A stretch of 5,573 bases of DNA from Bacteroidales bacterium (lineage in GTDB: Bacteria; Bacteroidota; Bacteroidia; Bacteroidales; WCHB1-69), in contig JAIROC010000102.1 in assembly GCA_031257735.1 (NCBI GenBank), forward strand, positions 1-5,573. Direction: 5' to 3'. The notes beneath the pieces are model-generated. The model was not told the origin of the DNA, ran no database searches, and saw only the letters and a list, made by a program, of their open reading frames with translations. Below are positions 5,385 to 5,573 of the stretch, piece by piece. Within the stretch, counting starts at the first letter, position 1. Each line of letters starts with the position of its first letter. The translations under genes were made by a program, and so were the position numbers.

Positions 5385-5573
5385 TATGATAAAATTTTAT
5401 ATTATAATTTATCCCGTTCTCGGAATGTCTATACACTCGTATAAACCAGCCTCACTGTGTTATTCGACTAATGAGAACCACAGCACTCTCAAATCATCTT
5501 CAATTATCATTTAGCGCTGCACAGAGATTTGCACAAACAGCAGCACCTTATTTTTCACCGAAAAACAAGGAAA
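5385..5573. promoter_or_regulatory. Leader region upstream of the precursor operon
   Basis: This region should hold the operon promoter, but I could not fit the Bacteroidetes -33/-7 consensus (TTTG and TAnnTTTG) convincingly, so no site is marked. It does contain a short palindrome, TATAC-actc-GTATA (5430-5443), 46 nt before the ATG of precursor 1, which could be an operator or a small hairpin. The outer part (5451-5573) is about 39% GC by hand count, clearly above the adjacent peptide genes. A plus-strand frame is open from 5408 to the window edge with an ATG at 5471 (MRTTALSNHLQLSF…); it could be the start of a divergent gene, but 34 codons are too few to call it. Confidence 0.35.

Noticed and set aside
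5385..5573. Candidate Bacteroidetes -33/-7 promoter upstream of precursor 1 (TTTG followed about 20 nt later by TAAATGAT)
   Set aside because: The -7 part matches the TAnnTTTG consensus poorly, so marking it would be guesswork.

Overview
This AT-rich window looks like accessory DNA from a member of the Bacteroidota, most likely Bacteroidales. The evidence is the two small peptides with 'GG-Bacteroidales'-style leaders (…LDNDEMNEIMGG and …TNEELENIVGG), a Bacteroidetes-type radical SAM/SPASM maturase, a tricorn-like S41 peptidase, a DUF6624-like protein, and starts without clear Shine-Dalgarno sequences. This is inference from protein style; no phylogenetic marker gene is present.

All supported genes lie on the minus strand, so transcription runs from the right end to the left. 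In order of transcription: a 189-nt leader region (5573-5385); two paralogous precursor peptides 10 nt apart (5384-5082 and 5071-4793); a 183-nt gap holding a strong hairpin with a T-tract; a radical SAM/SPASM peptide maturase (4609-3314); an exported S41 peptidase starting 2 nt further on (3311-1653); a 365-nt non-coding gap holding a ~200-bp composite inverted-repeat element and a second terminator-like hairpin; a DUF6624-like, probably exported protein (1287-331); a 75-codon orphan reading frame (296-69); and a truncated copy of part of the same repeat element at the left edge.

The core is a RiPP (ribosomally made, post-translationally modified peptide) locus. Both precursors have a double-glycine leader end, then exactly 19 residues, then two copies of the module N-[I/L]-N-x4-C-x-C, the second extended to CxCxC. 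The copies are 20-21 residues apart. The maturase carries the CxxxCxxC cluster motif and a complete seven-cysteine SPASM domain, so it should modify these cores, perhaps at the cysteines. The hairpin between precursors and maturase would let the peptides be made in excess of the enzyme. The S41 peptidase may trim the exported product, but that is only inferred from its position. No C39 peptidase/ABC exporter, the usual partner of GG leaders, is visible; it may lie outside the window. The two-module cysteine pattern is the feature most likely to be undescribed.
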